Source: Anisodus tanguticus (taxonomy: Eukaryota; Streptophyta; Magnoliopsida; Solanales; Solanaceae). From it: DNA of 64,000 nucleotides. Below the pieces are notes generated by a model. It was not told the DNA's origin and searched no databases. It was given only the letters and a program-made list of their open reading frames with translations. Location: contig CM067546.1 of NCBI GenBank assembly GCA_034509755.1, positions 33,378,383-33,442,382 of the forward strand, written 5' to 3'. Position 1 is the stretch's first letter. Each line of letters opens with the position of its first letter. The translations under genes were made by a program, and so were the position numbers. This document shows, in pieces, positions 1 to 12,498 of this stretch.

Positions 1-1260
1 GTGTCTCGGATTGTTTCCAACAATCCGTGCTCTAATTACTTGTTCCTCCATATTTCTACCTCCAATAACACCTCATTACCATTCCCACTAAAAGGCCTCC
101 ATCCGAAAATAAATGAAACTCCACACAAATTCCACCAAAAACACCAACGTCCCCACCAAACGTTTCTACCGGGCCCTCACTACCTCAGATTGTTTCTGCA
201 ACCTTATCTCCACTAAACCAAACCACCACCACCACCCTCTCCCGCAAGACTCTCGGCATCACCTCCCAAAATACTAACTCACTTTTTTATGCCAAGCCAC
301 CCGAAACAGCCTTCAACCACTATACTGCCTACCTTGCCGATAAATCGAGAACCCCATTTTCCTCACATATTTTCGGGTCAACCCGAATCTCACCAACACC
401 CGAATCACTTACCAACTCAAAGCCCTCCGTACTTACATCACTTTAAATCCCCATTTTCTGTGCAAAATATATTGTGCCCTACTTGGATATATATTGAATG
501 TTAGTTTAGGATGCATATGTGATATATATAGGGGTATACCAGTTATATATCGAATATACCTAGTATATGAGAGTATATAGGTTGTATATCGCTTTGTGTA
601 TCACTCGTAAATATCATACTGTGTGTTTTGTTGGGCCTGGCCCATCTTGATAGCTTCTCCTGTTTTCTTCTCCATAACTGTGTGACTGGGCTTGTCTCAT
701 TGTTTCAATTTTCATTTACGTTGTTATTTAATTTGGGCTAGCCCATCTCTTCTTAATTAAATGCAAAGTTGTTATGGGTGGTTTGTGTATTTATATCATG
801 TATGCGATTAATTTGATAAGTTTGGGGTACGTCAAATTGGTATTTTCATTTTCCCTTTGTTTGTCTTCTTGTCGCATCATCGTGGAATGGGCCCTTACTG
901 GATCCATTCTCCTCTTCCTCATGTCATCGTGGAATGAGCCCTTACTGGATCCATTCTCCTCTTCCTCGAGTCATACTCTTGCAATCTTACTAATTGGGCT
1001 GAAGCCCAATCCAGACTGCCAGCCGAGACAAAAAGAGCAAGAGAAGCTAATAATTGCGTTGAAGGCCCAGCTATGGGTAACAATAGCCAATTGGTGAGCT
1101 TCGGTAGGCCCACCAGCCTAAACTTTCCTCCATTTCAATTGATATATTTGTATATATGTATATATATATATATTAATTGTAATAAACATACTTTAGTATT
1201 GGAATTTTACTTATGGTTAGGAGCTATGATAGGCAAAACGATGTGTATATCGTTTAGTTA
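1..1260. other. unassigned sequence, possibly LTR-derived
   Basis: No gene is supported here. The first 450 bases are C-rich and encode short proline/histidine-rich frames without a recognisable domain. Several GGGCTNGCCCA and TGGGCTGAAGCCCA type motifs (about 630-760 and 990-1010) resemble those seen in LTRs of large Solanaceae gypsy elements, and the fragment lies upstream of a Tat/Ogre-like LTR end (1780-2052). That suggests an old LTR, but no terminal TG or target-site duplication is visible. Confidence 0.25.
877..970. repeat. 47-bp tandem duplication
   Basis: Two adjacent copies of a 47-bp unit starting TCATCGTGGAATG (877-923 and 924-970). They differ at a G/A after GGAAT and near the ends of the units. 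The high identity suggests a recent slippage or short duplication. No function is implied. Confidence 0.9.
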
Positions 1261-1779
1261 GATCACCTAAGTAATTTTAAGACTTGTTCAAATCTGGAAT
1301 AGACGGGTTGTTTGGAATAAAAAGGATTGTTTTCGGACACTGAAAATCTGGAAAATAAAGAACTGATTTTGGTTAAGTGTACACTGATTTTTGACTTAAA
1401 AATATTATGGATTTTAAATTCTGAAGTTAAAATGGACTGAACTAGACTATTTTTTGTCATTTTTCTCTCTATTTCTTTGATAAAAACCAAACTTGCTATT
1501 TTTAGAGGAACTATACCACTTCTGAGATTTGAAAAAGGTTTTAAACAAAAGATGCAAGTGTAAAATAATAAAAAAATAGTTGGACTAAATGTGGAGTTCT
1601 ACTCAAATTCGCATTTGAGTGTTCCTAGTCCGAAAACTAAATTGATTAAACATCTCGTGCATATCATTTTGGCGGAAGATTTTAACTCTTTGTTTAAACA
1701 AAACCTTGAGCTTTTGAATACATGAAATGACATATATTTTCTCGCGGATTTTAAACATTAAATAATTTGTATCACTTTT

Positions 1780-2052
1780 AAAAGCATGCTATAGAGATTG
1801 TAGGTCAACCGTATTCTACAGATCCTTAATATCGGAGGGCTAACACCTTTCTCGGGGGATCACCAGAACCCTTATCTTGACTCTGGTTTAGATAGGATTT
1901 TTCAAACTCTTTGAATAAACCCTTTAACACTGGTTTTCCTAATTTACCTATAAATTAGGTGGTGACTCTAAACACATTATCCAAATTTAGAGCACCATCC
2001 AAATTATTAGTAGCTCTTTATATGCTAACCCGTATAAAAAGCGAATTGTAAC
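1780..2052 (+). mobile_element. Tat/Ogre-like LTR 3' end fragment
   Basis: Contains a run resembling the end of Tat/Ogre-type gypsy LTRs: GGCTAACACCTTTCTCGGG near 1838, ACACTGGTTTTCCTAATTTA near 1928 and AATTAGGTGGTGACTC at about 1953. The last motif is closely matched by AATTAGGTGGCGACTCC at about 62866 in the LTR fragment near the window end. Terminal bases and target duplications are not visible, so this is a fragment. Bases 1261-1779 carry no identifiable feature. Confidence 0.4.
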
Positions 2053-5000
2053 AACACCTGGACGAGTATCAGAAATGACTATGAAGTCTGAACGGCTAAA
2101 TGTTAAAAGGATGTATCGATTGCTCTCTAGATTAAGAAAAACATTGATATTAGCAAGATCGCTCGGTTAGACAGAAAAAGAGTTTGAGCTTCTAAATATT
2201 GTCATGATAAAAGATATTTAGAAGTTTCAAGGTAAGAAATCAGACAGTAAAAGAACAAATTGCAAAGGAAAGGGGAATCCTTATAGGTTATTAAGAAATG
2301 AGCCATTAAGATTCATGTCATAGCTAGAAGATAGAAAGTCTATCGAGACTGAGTATGTTAGTTACAAATGCATGATGTTCTATCTGTGTAAATGATAGTG
2401 AGAGGAATTGGATTGGAGAGAATTGTAAGTTGTTAAAGAATCATAGAAGTATGGAAGGAGTTGAGAAAATAATATGATTTTTAGGGCGGAAATCTCTTAA
2501 GAATAAAATGTGATTCTCTTCCTATAGGGGAGGTAGCACGATGAAGAATTGATACAGAACTTATCTTATTGTTCAATAAGAAGACGACAAGGTTACGACG
2601 AAGAGTTTCAAGACGAACCAGATCGTGTCATCTAGCTTTGAAAATGTGACATGACTATGAGATAAGATGCAAGTGTCAACGCTAAGAAAGGAGTGGTAGT
2701 GACCTCCGAATTAAAAAAAAAGTAATGGTAAGAGTTGCTAAATATATAAGGCTCAAAAGAGAAGAGCATGGCCCGTAAGTGAAGACAAAGGCATATAATT
2801 TCAAAAAGAGGATATTCAGAATTTGTGAATGAAATGGGTAATTGAGTTAATACGAAAGATGGTATATGAGGCTGGAAGAGCCATCAGTCGTTACAAATTT
2901 TACATTATAAAATGGTCTTAGAGCCTAAAGTTTTAACTTCCCCAGTAAGTGATCACAACTTTCATAAAGCAATCTAAATAGAAATTAATGGCAAAGACAT
3001 CCAACGTAAAGCAAATCAAGTTAAGAATCTAGTGATGCCTAGAAAATGGATCCAAGCAATTAAGTACGCACTTAGAATTGACACTGTCAGAATAAAAATA
3101 GATATGAAGATAAGAGAGATAGTGGTGGACAACTAAGGATACCCAAGAATCTATAAGGGTAAGTGATAATGACGTTGCTAAAAGTATATTGTTAAGGGAT
3201 GTTAACCAAGACTCCGAATATATTAATTTAAGTATAAGTATATCTTACAAGGAAGTACGTTAATAACTGTCGATTGGTATGTTCATTGAATAACCCATGG
3301 TGGAACTTAAGGCCAAGTATTCAAGGAACTCCTGGATAGAGGTTGAGACAAATCAATGCATTGCAATGCATATGTTCAGGATGGATTAGGGAATGAATAC
3401 GTTTACACTTAAAAGGCGATTGAAAAACAGAAGGCATGCAGACCCAAGACTTAAGGTTGGCAATAGTGAGTATGCATTAGAAATACATCGTGAAATCGTT
3501 AATAACCATAGAGACCTCAAGTACACCTTTTAGGTCATAGTAACTAGAATTGAGATAAGTTTCTCTTACCAATAGTAAAGGCGTCCTCTCATATCACGAT
3601 GATATAAAAACCTATGAGTCTTCTTAAGGAGAATATTGGTTCTTGGGATTAAGAAGTAAGTAAAGGCAAGACTAGATGGTATAATGGAGTGTGGCCCTCA
3701 ACGGGAGGGAGACAGTTCAGAAGCTAAATTGTAATAGATGAAGTTACTAACCAGAACTCAGTAGTAGCATTCTTAGTGGTCGAAGTAAAAGAACAAGGAT
3801 AAAGGATTTCCGTTCTAGTACAATTTGAAAAAAAGAGTTTAATAGAATAGGACAATACCATTTAAGGCAACTTAAGGTAAGAAATTTGAGCGGCTTAGCT
3901 TATGTATAGGTCGAGGAAAGAAAAAGGTAGCTAAAAGCGCTTTATTAGTTAATGGGTTTAAGGGTTTAATTTCAAGGCTCCGATGATAATAGAATCACCG
4001 TGCAGAAGTTATCATCATTTTCCCTGTGGTAGAAGTAAGGATATAGTGATATGATAATACAGAGTTGGTACTATCGGCAAAGAAATCCAATAGTCGAGAT
4101 AAATAGAGATGGAGCTCTTTGATACCTAGGTCGATTGTATGTTCCAAATTTGGCTAATTTACGAGTAATGACTGAATGGCCAACAGACAATGAAAGAGTA
4201 TCTAGTCCTAGTGGGCCAATGTAGAGAATGAATTTCCCGACATGGAAATAGAAAAGTGTTTCAAGGATAAAGTTCAATAAGAACTCACCCCGTTCTTATC
4301 AGATATGTTACCTAGATAGTAAATGGTCGATAGATTTATAAGGATGACCCATTTCTTGTCAAAGTGAACCATCCGCACAACCAAGAACTATGAGTAAAAT
4401 ATATTAAAAAGACCGTACAATTTCAGTACATTCTAATATTTATCATTTCAGGTAAAGGGTCTTAGTTTCTATGAACTTCTAGAGATTCCTCCAAAAAGGT
4501 TTGGAGGCGTGGAAAAATCCTGCCATAGCTTTATCTACATTATGAGGTTAGCCCAGATTTGCAATTTGGACGCTCGCTAACATACATCAATCAGGTATGC
4601 TAAATTTCGAATGACAGTTGGAGAATCTCTCATCCCACAAAGAGTTACGTATCATGGTGGCTATCATTTTATCATCTAGAAGGAACCTTATAAGACCTGG
4701 TATAGTCAGAGGTATAGATCTTCTATCGATCGATTCGATATAAGAAAATGGGAATGTGTAGGCCAGAGTTAACCCACCAAATGGTAAAAAATAATTAAAG
4801 CCTCTCCAAGGGCAAGTGTTAATAATTCAGGATTTGCCCGGGGATCACCTACTAGTGTACGAAGCTGAAATCTAAAGAATGTTGTTTATAACTAAGTATT
4901 TCTAAAGGTTCTTTCCCACAAAGTGTAATGAGATTCGAAAGTTTAGCTCTCGAGATATGGACCGTATAAGATTACTTAGGGGTCTAGCCAAGTAACCTAT

Positions 5001-5655
5001 AAGCTAGGGTTACCTCCGTGAGTTAACGAAAATCTAAATCAGTTTTCCATGTATCAATGTTACAGCAGAGCATAGGAAATTTATTTCACACGTCCCTAGT
5101 CGTGAATGTTCAGAATACGGAGAATTGTCATATCAATATACCTCAGTTGCTATGCTATATCGTTGAGTCCAAAAATTGCGAACTAAAGAGATAAACTCCG
5201 ATATGGTAAAAGAAATGATTTGAGAAGTTAAGAAAGACATGAAGACTAGGTGTCCTTGTTTTATTATGGAAAAACGATTATGATGACACTCGTGCGATAC
5301 GATTTTTCCATTACCTATTGTTTAGTAATGAAGTTTATCTTGTATGTCTCGTATACGCGATGTTATCGGCACAAAAGTAACGGACGCTGGTCCGACTATA
5401 GTACTTGACAGTTAAGGTGAGTTATAGTTTACACTTTTAATTTCTGGATAGATAGATGGTCGTGTGAGGACGATATATCAGGTTATGCTATTGTATAGCC
5501 TTGTGAGGCATTAAATATCTTTCCTGGATGTTTGACAGGTTTGGGATAGTCCTGTTTACAGAGGAAACTCTGCCAAAATTTTTAAGAATCCTATGGATAA
5601 GAAATTATGAAAATTTAGTTACCCCAACAAAGAACATTCGAGGACAAAAGTTCTT
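2053..5655 (+). mobile_element. decayed internal region of a Ty3/gypsy element
   Basis: About 3.6 kb directly upstream of a polypurine tract and a 3' LTR, so by position it is the internal part of that element. No frame longer than about 70 codons survives and I cannot locate protease, RT or integrase motifs. Only the last stretch (about 5528-5668) reads like the end of a chromovirus polyprotein, with a frame ending in NIRGQKFLKGGG immediately before the LTR. It is either a very old copy or a non-autonomous derivative whose coding region was never intact. No matching 5' LTR is visible upstream. Confidence 0.5.
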
Positions 5656-5668
5656 AAAGGGGGGAGGA
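5656..5668 (+). other. polypurine tract of gypsy element
   Basis: AAAGGGGGGAGGA lies immediately before the LTR start TGTTACACCCCG. This is the expected position and composition of the plus-strand primer of an LTR retrotransposon. Confidence 0.85.
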
Positions 5669-7644
5669 TGTTACACCCCGTATTTTTGCGCTCGTATGCA
5701 TCATAAGTAAAGTAACGTAAAGCCAGGTGAGGCTAGCATGCCATTTTTTCATGGAAACAAGTTTAAACAAGTGTTACGTATGTTTCGTAAGAGTTTGGGG
5801 TTAAACTTATCAAAGAAATTAAGTTCGTTAAAATTCAGGAAAGAGAGGCAGGATTTTGGACCAGATTTTTGGCCCAACATGTCGGGGGTATATCTCCTAG
5901 TATATAAGGAATTATGGAGTGCATAACGTATCTTAATTAAAGTTCATAGAGTCTACTTTCCAATGCAACAGATAGTTCATCAATCTGAGAAATACGGTGA
6001 AACGTACGAACCGTACAAAATTGTACGACTATAGAAAATTTTACGGACCATAGAAAAAAGTGCGGTCCGTACTTTCCGGGCATACATTTGGGCGGTGGAA
6101 ACCTTTTTTCATATATATATATATTATATCTCGACTTGTGGTTTTATTCCACACCTTTTCCAGACCCTAATACACTTCTCCCTCTCTCTTAAAGGTGTCT
6201 TAACCCCCTTGACTTAAATCCAAAGCTAAATCACGCAGGTTCGACGTGAAGAATCCCGTGAATATAATTAACTTTTCTTCTTCCTTGTTGCGATGATTCA
6301 TAGATATCTTGGTGCTAAAGTAAGATAAGAAACAAAGTGTTCTTGGTGGAATTAAGGTAAGCCTCATCTTCACTAGCTTATTTTTAGGTTTGTACAAGTA
6401 TTAAGTCAAGATTTGTTAGAAGATTCTTGAAAAAGTTGGTGATTATGAGTCTGGAAGCTAAGCTAAGTTGTGTGGGCTATTTCTAGGTGACTTAAGCTAC
6501 TAAATGAAGTTGTAAGGACATGGATAGAATTGTGGTGATGAGTAGGGGTGACAATGGAGGTTGTTGTGCTAGGATATGTTGAATTTGAACTACAAACGAT
6601 CCTATAAAGTTGCACACACAAGTTGTTCGATAAAATGTCTAAGTAAACTTCTCTTTAAGCTATAGATTTGATATTGATACAAAATATTCATATAATGTGG
6701 ATAATCGTTCGTAGAGCTTACGATAACTTGTGGAACTTGAATATCTTCGACGACAAGGTATGTAAGGCTAATTTCTTTCTTGGCATGACTTGGTATAAAC
6801 CCTTTCTTGAAATAGTTCTCCTCTTATTAAGTTCAGATAATTATATTCCTCGCTTGATGAAATTGATCATAACTCTTGTATACTCTTTATCGGTAGTGCT
6901 TCCCATATTCCATATATTTATGGTTAATTCTTAAAAGAATTGATGAACGTAGCGACAATAACGATAGTCGGAGGATACCGACCATATGTCACTCCGACCC
7001 TATTCATGGTATCCCTTGAGGTCAGTCTTACATTTCACTTATATATATGTAGCTATTTGCATATCGCGTCGTGCTATAGTCGGTCGGGCAGACACGTAAA
7101 TGTGCAGACCACTGATTAGTTGGCAAATATTACCGCATCATATATGGTTGAACAGATTATGATGAGTTCACCCCACAGAGGGACTTTATACTATACTTTA
7201 TGGCCCTATAGAGTGGCCCAATTTTATTTACATGCATATATTCATGATTATGTTAGTTGTGTGCCATCGGCGGCCTTCTTTTGAGTTTTAGGTTGATTTT
7301 ATACCTTTCCTCTGATATTACATCTTTTATTTATATGATTTACTTGTCTTACATATTCAGTACATCTTTCGTACTATCACCTTCTGAGGCGCTGTGTTTT
7401 CATGCCTGCGTGTACAGATAGACAGGCCTACGTACTTCTTCAGTAGGGTACCTATTTTCAGCGGTTGGTTGTCACACTCCACTTCTCTGGAGTTGTTGTA
7501 CAGAGTCGGTAGGCGCTACTGCATATGTATATATCTATTTTGGGTATGTCGAGATCCAAGACTCATGTTATGTGGTTCAAATATTACAGTTGGTCCGCTC
7601 GGGCATTAGGGTGTCGGCCACACCCCTAAGGTTGGGGTGTGACA
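5669..7644 (+). repeat. 3' LTR, Tekay/Del-like Ty3/gypsy element (1976 bp)
   Basis: Begins TGTTACACCCCG just after a polypurine tract and ends GGGGTGTGACA, the complementary termini typical of Tekay/Del-type plant chromovirus LTRs. It contains stretches such as CGAACCGTACAAAATTGTAC (about 6006) that are common in this class. An AT dinucleotide run lies at about 6110-6127. The partner 5' LTR is not in the window. The five bases after the LTR are AACAA, which could be one side of a target duplication. Short frames inside it are not genes. Confidence 0.8.
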
Positions 7645-8732
7645 AACAAATTTCCAATTATCAAAATTATGCAGCTTAGTAGTTGAAAGGCTAATCGTTT
7701 AGTGATACAAATGAAGTCTTCCATCTGTAGCTGATTCCTGAGTCTGAGCTACTTCATAAATAAAAGAGAGGATGATATATATGGTTTACACTTTAACTTT
7801 ATTACTCTATCTAGGGGTGTCTAATGGCTGATTTCTGTTGAACTTGGGCAAGTCAAAATGAGTTATGAGTTCGCCTATGAATTCAGTGCTATTGAGAATA
7901 TATTTAAATAAAACAATGTGTTTTCTCTAACATCTTAATCTTTTAGATGAGATGGTCGTGAACTTTAACATGGTATCAAAATAAATAAAGATTTTGGGAT
8001 CTAGTCTCACTATCACCCAATATCAAAAATAAAATAATGTGTTTAGCCATGACAAAAAGATTCAAGCCCGTACTAATTGGTAGGACTCTCTTTAATAGTT
8101 TAATCTTTTAGATAAGATGACTACATACTTCAACTAGTAGATATTTATCTACAAACATACAATTTGCACGTCAACCAACAATACCTAATTTCAAGATTCA
8201 TCATGTAACTTTATACCTTATTACTAACAAGAGAACCACTGTGTGAGCAATATATGATACCGTGTGGTCCTTTTTATCCCTCAATTTCATTGAATTGAAA
8301 AGTTTTTATGCTTCGAGCTATAGAACTTCTTTTTTATTTGTATGACATCCAAATGATCTCATCTTTATTCTAGAATAGGATACTTATTAGCCTACATAAA
8401 CATTATCAATATCCTAAAGAAATGCTCCTTACCTTCTAGAGCTTCACATGCCTTACCACCTTCTCTACCCTTAAGTGGGACCTTCCCATTTCTCTTTGCT
8501 ATGTTTTAGTGGATCGATCCTTTTTCCCTTTTCTCAATCTCACGCATTAGTATGACACTAATAATACTAACACTTTCCTCTCGACTACATCATTTCTTAC
8601 GTCCTTCCTCACCTGACTTAAAGAGGCATTAATAACAATATCCTTTCCTCCCGCATCTACTCTAATATAACATGGGACTTAGTTTCATTATCTTAGTAAT
8701 ATCAAGGAAGACAGGGTAGCTACGATAAAGCC
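7645..8732. other. unassigned AT-rich sequence
   Basis: No gene found. Two related stretches, around 7936 (AATCTTTTAGATGAGATGG) and 8101 (AATCTTTTAGATAAGATGA), are about 165 bp apart, and the first is followed by ACATGGTATCAAAA. This resembles an LTR end plus Met-type primer site of a copia remnant, but no termini can be defined. Confidence 0.25.
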
Positions 8733-8822
8733 TAATGTCCTCTCAATTTACACGTGTCACCCTGACACAAAGACCATGCTAATCTTCTCTATATGTCGTC
8801 TAGTTTTATCGGATACCCCCCA
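8733..8822 (-). pseudogene. U6 snRNA pseudogene
   Basis: Read on the minus strand this stretch aligns over about 80 bases with plant U6 snRNA as I know it. The most conserved block, AGAGAAGATTAGCATGG, is perfectly kept (8774-8790). Flanking blocks CCGATAAAA and GTGACACG-TAAAT-GAGA are recognisable with substitutions. The first bases of U6 and the terminal T run needed for Pol III termination are lost, and no plant USE/TATA promoter pair was seen upstream. It is best read as a reverse-transcribed or decayed copy, not an expressed spliceosomal RNA gene. Confidence 0.75.
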
Positions 8823-9592
8823 TAATATTCTAGACATATATGAGACTACCTACTATATCATATATGAGATTTACTTTTATTCAGATGACAAAAGGAAATC
8901 GTTGAATACGATGTAATTTAATTTGTGAGTGATCTTGTACGACTATGGTGTTCTCCCATAGAATTAGATAAATTAAAGGTGTAGTTTTTTAGAGAAAAAA
9001 TCGTCCATGCATGTGATTATTGCAGAAATGATAATCACGTCAAAACGTTTAAGCTATTCATAGTTGTGAAGAATATTTTCTCCTTGTCGCTGTTTTCACG
9101 AATAAAAGCATTGTAGAGTAACATAAACCCTGCCGTCTTTATAGAATCATATACCTTGGTGGCAGTGGTTAGTTCCTCTGAGTAGTGATGATTGATTGAT
9201 TTTTTAAATGGTGAAAGTGGATGCAAAATTACACTTATTTATGAAACATTATCTTCCATTGGCGTATCCTGTATTCCGATATTATTGACTTTGTTGCCAA
9301 AAGAAGAAAATGAAATAATAAGAAAAAAGAAGAAGATATAGAACTCACATTTGAGGTTATGCAAAGGTCAGATTTGAAATATTAATTAGATCATGAAAAC
9401 TTCAAAATGTTTGGGCCATATTTTTTAAAAGGAACTTTACACAAATAGACGACCAAATTTACTGTTTTTTTTTTTTTAGCCGTATACATAAATTATATAC
9501 TGATTAATTGTATATAGTTATATGTATATTGTATATGAATTATACGTATATTATACATCCACCATTCTATCTTTAGTTTAAGCGTTGGATGG
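8823..9592. other. unassigned AT-rich sequence
   Basis: No feature supported. A short minus-strand frame near 9035-9226 has no recognisable domain. A T run lies at about 9465-9477. Confidence 0.3.
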
Positions 9593-10473
9593 GCGGTTAT
9601 TAGGGCTGACAATTTCACCCTGACCCGATGCATATCCGATCCGTCCGATCCGATTATATGGACAAAAATTCAACAAAACACGGATTTTAATCGGGCGACA
9701 GATCGGGTCGGATTCGGGTGGACATACATCCAACCCACCACCCGACTCATCCATCCACCCGACACTTCTCCTAGTTAAGATTTTGCAAGTCTTCTTAATA
9801 ACTTTAAAAGGCAAATCTGGAGTGCAACAAATTGACATAATTTCTTGATGTAATTGTGATTGAAGTCATCCAACTAGCACTAGATACATTTTTTCAACAA
9901 AAACAAAAACAGAGAACGAATAGATCTTTTGTTTCACTTTTGAAAGAATATCTAAAGGACATATGTGGAGTTTACGTTTTAAGAAAAATATCATTTCGAA
10001 TTTGAAAAATTCAAATGAATACTAATTTGATCTACTTATTAATTTATATTTCTCTCCCTTGAGAGAAAAACAAAATATTTACTTGGAATTTCAAAATCTA
10101 AAAAAGAATAATTTCCTTTATTCTTTTTATATCGGATGGAATTTCAAAATATTACAAATAATTTCCCATATTTATCATCCTCGCATTACAAAGATCATAC
10201 ATACTCTATAATTGTCATTCGTTATAACAATATTTCACTATAACGATCTGATTTTCTCCAGAATCGATTTTTCATGTTATATTTTAGGTGATTGACTGAC
10301 TGTGCTATAATTTTCATCTGCGAAGCACCCGATTCACCCGTGGATGGTGGGTGGATCGGATGTGGATGAACAAAAAATAGGGTGAGTCGGGTGGTGGATG
10401 GATGGTTGGCGGGTGGAGGCAGATTGAGCTCCACCCGATCCACCTCCCATCCATTGTCAGCCCTAGCGGTTAT
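9593..10473. other. 8-bp target-site duplication flanking hAT
   Basis: GCGGTTAT occurs at 9593-9600 and again at 10466-10473, directly abutting the two ends of the transposon between them. An exact 8-bp duplication is the hallmark of hAT insertion. Confidence 0.95.
9601..10465. mobile_element. non-autonomous hAT element (865 bp)
   Basis: Bounded by 13-bp perfect terminal inverted repeats TAGGGCTGACAAT and flanked by the exact 8-bp duplication GCGGTTAT. Both subterminal regions are dense in GGGTGGAT/ATCCACCC and GATCGGGT motifs on opposite strands (about 9615-9765 and 10325-10450), as expected for hAT transposase binding sites. The AT-rich middle (about 9780-10300) has no transposase frame. 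It must have been mobilised in trans. The perfect repeats and duplication argue for a fairly recent insertion. Confidence 0.93.
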
Positions 10474-10590
10474 TTAGATTAATTCTCCTTTTAAAGAATT
10501 AGAATGTTTGGGATCCACTCTGTTATGGGCCTGGTATCAGTAGTGGATCGGTACATCAGTCGAAACTATTTTTTAGATTGATACGTTTCA

Positions 10591-10614
10591 TTAATATATA
10601 TATATATATATATA

Positions 10615-10668
<54 letters not shown>
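10591..10668. repeat. (TA)n microsatellite
   Basis: About 75 bases of nearly pure TA dinucleotides with one TTAA interruption near 10617. A length-variable simple repeat. Confidence 0.97.
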
Positions 10669-10669
<1 letters not shown>

Positions 10670-10860
10670 TCACAACTAACAAGATCTCAAATATAATTAA
10701 ATATCTAAATTTTAAACTTTGACTTTACATTTTCTGTTTAAACTTATTTTCCTACTATTATGTTATATTTTCTTCACCAATACTAATATAATAAGTAAAA
10801 ACTAATCTCTTAAGCTTTGGGTTTAATCATACTTAGTCATATAAGTAGGAAACATTAGTT

Positions 10861-11080
10861 AATTTAAGTTTTTAACTATTTTCTTCATAGAGATACCCAT
10901 CTTAACACACTCTAGACCTCAATCTGTCTTTTGTCATTTTGTTTTTTCGGGCTTTGGGCCTTTTGCACAAGATAACAGATAGGACATGAATCAATTATGG
11001 GTTTCGACAAGGTCCAGTTAAGGATATTCCAGCCAGCTGAAATTTACAATCAAGCGATGTCTCAGTATATAAAATAGGAA
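10861..11080. repeat. local duplication, copy A (uninterrupted)
   Basis: Closely similar to 12432-12976 minus the inserted LTR there. Shared blocks include TTCGGGCTTTGGGCC, ACAGATAGGACATGAATC and TTAAGGATATTCCAGCCAG. Copy A runs straight through the point at which copy B is interrupted, so it preserves the empty site. Confidence 0.8.
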
Positions 11081-12431
11081 ATAAGTTAGCAGATGCATAT
11101 ATGTAAAAGAAAAAAGAAAACACAGCTGCATATATATTAAGTTTTAGGGGGGAAAATGATCCTTTACGTTTGGGATACATGTAAAGTAGTCCCTTAAATA
11201 TATCCCGAGCAGTTTTATTTCTCTAAATTTGCCAAAAATGAGCACTTTTGATCACCCTTAAATATCTAATAAACTTTAATTATTAGACTTACTAAGAAGT
11301 GCGAAACAAAAGATTTGAACCCCAAACACCAAGGAAAACCCCCATCAAATTTCAAAAATCCCTACATCAAAAACTACACCAAACATCATAAATAGATTTA
11401 AAAGAATAGGCAGAAACTGCATCTCAAAAGTTGCACAAAGCTCTAAAATTAGACCAAAATAACAGAAAATTGCAAAAACTTACTTCCATATGTGAATTCA
11501 TATTAAATCCTATTTTTTAAATATTTTACGGAGATGAAAAACACTCACTTTTGAAAAAATAAAATAATCAAAATTGTTCATGAATATATTTCAGAAACTA
11601 TTTTGAACCTACCCAAGTTTTTTCATTAAATCTCCATACAGAGAACTCAAGAAACCCCAAGATTGAAGACAAAAGAAATATTTCACTTAATTCAGTATTT
11701 ACTACTTGAAGATTTAGCTACAGATCTGAACTCTATTGCTTGGTTCTTACAAAATCGTATTTTGTGGTTAGCAAATTCAAAATTGCTTCTCTCTTTTTTA
11801 TTGACATGGTTTTTGCAATGTCATAATAGAAAGATTAGAGGTTATGGTGACTTCTAGTGGTGGTGTGGCGAAGAATATGTGAAAAATAAGGGAAAGTAAT
11901 CTCTTGTACTATTAAGGGTGGTTTCTTTATAAGTATATGGGATATGGTATCGTATATGTTATATGTATATCATGTATATATCTGATGTATATTTTGTATA
12001 TGTCATGTATACAACATATGATATACAAGTGAGAACATGAGATTGTTCTTCTTCAACCTCAAAGTTCAATATGAAATTCAATTCAAAACATTACCAAACT
12101 GCACCAAATTATGCCAAACTTGAGATATAAGCTCTTCAAGATGTTTCCATACTTTTGTAACAACAAATCAGTCCAAAATGATTTTGATTTTGCATATCCA
12201 AGTTTAGCTTCAAAGCTTCATCACGGCAGTTGCTCTGGTTTTTTCACGTTTTGTACTTGAAAATCTGAGAGAGAAGATAGGAAGAAATGGAAAATCTTTA
12301 AAATTCCTAATTTTACATATGTTGTTGGAGGTTGTATATATCTTATAAAAAATATATTGCTATGTTTTAAAAGTAAAATAATCTCGTTTTTTTTAATTTG
12401 AAATCTAATGACGTTTATCATTGTAAATCTT
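11081..12431. other. unassigned AT-rich sequence
   Basis: No gene supported. A stretch at 11945-12030 is built from GTATAT/ATATGT words, a low-complexity region like the one at 38430-38770. Short frames here have no recognisable motifs. Confidence 0.3.
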
Positions 12432-12498
12432 CCTTAAGCTTTTAACTCTTTTCTTGATAGCAATATCTATTTTAAAACAATTTAGACCTCAACTGTCT

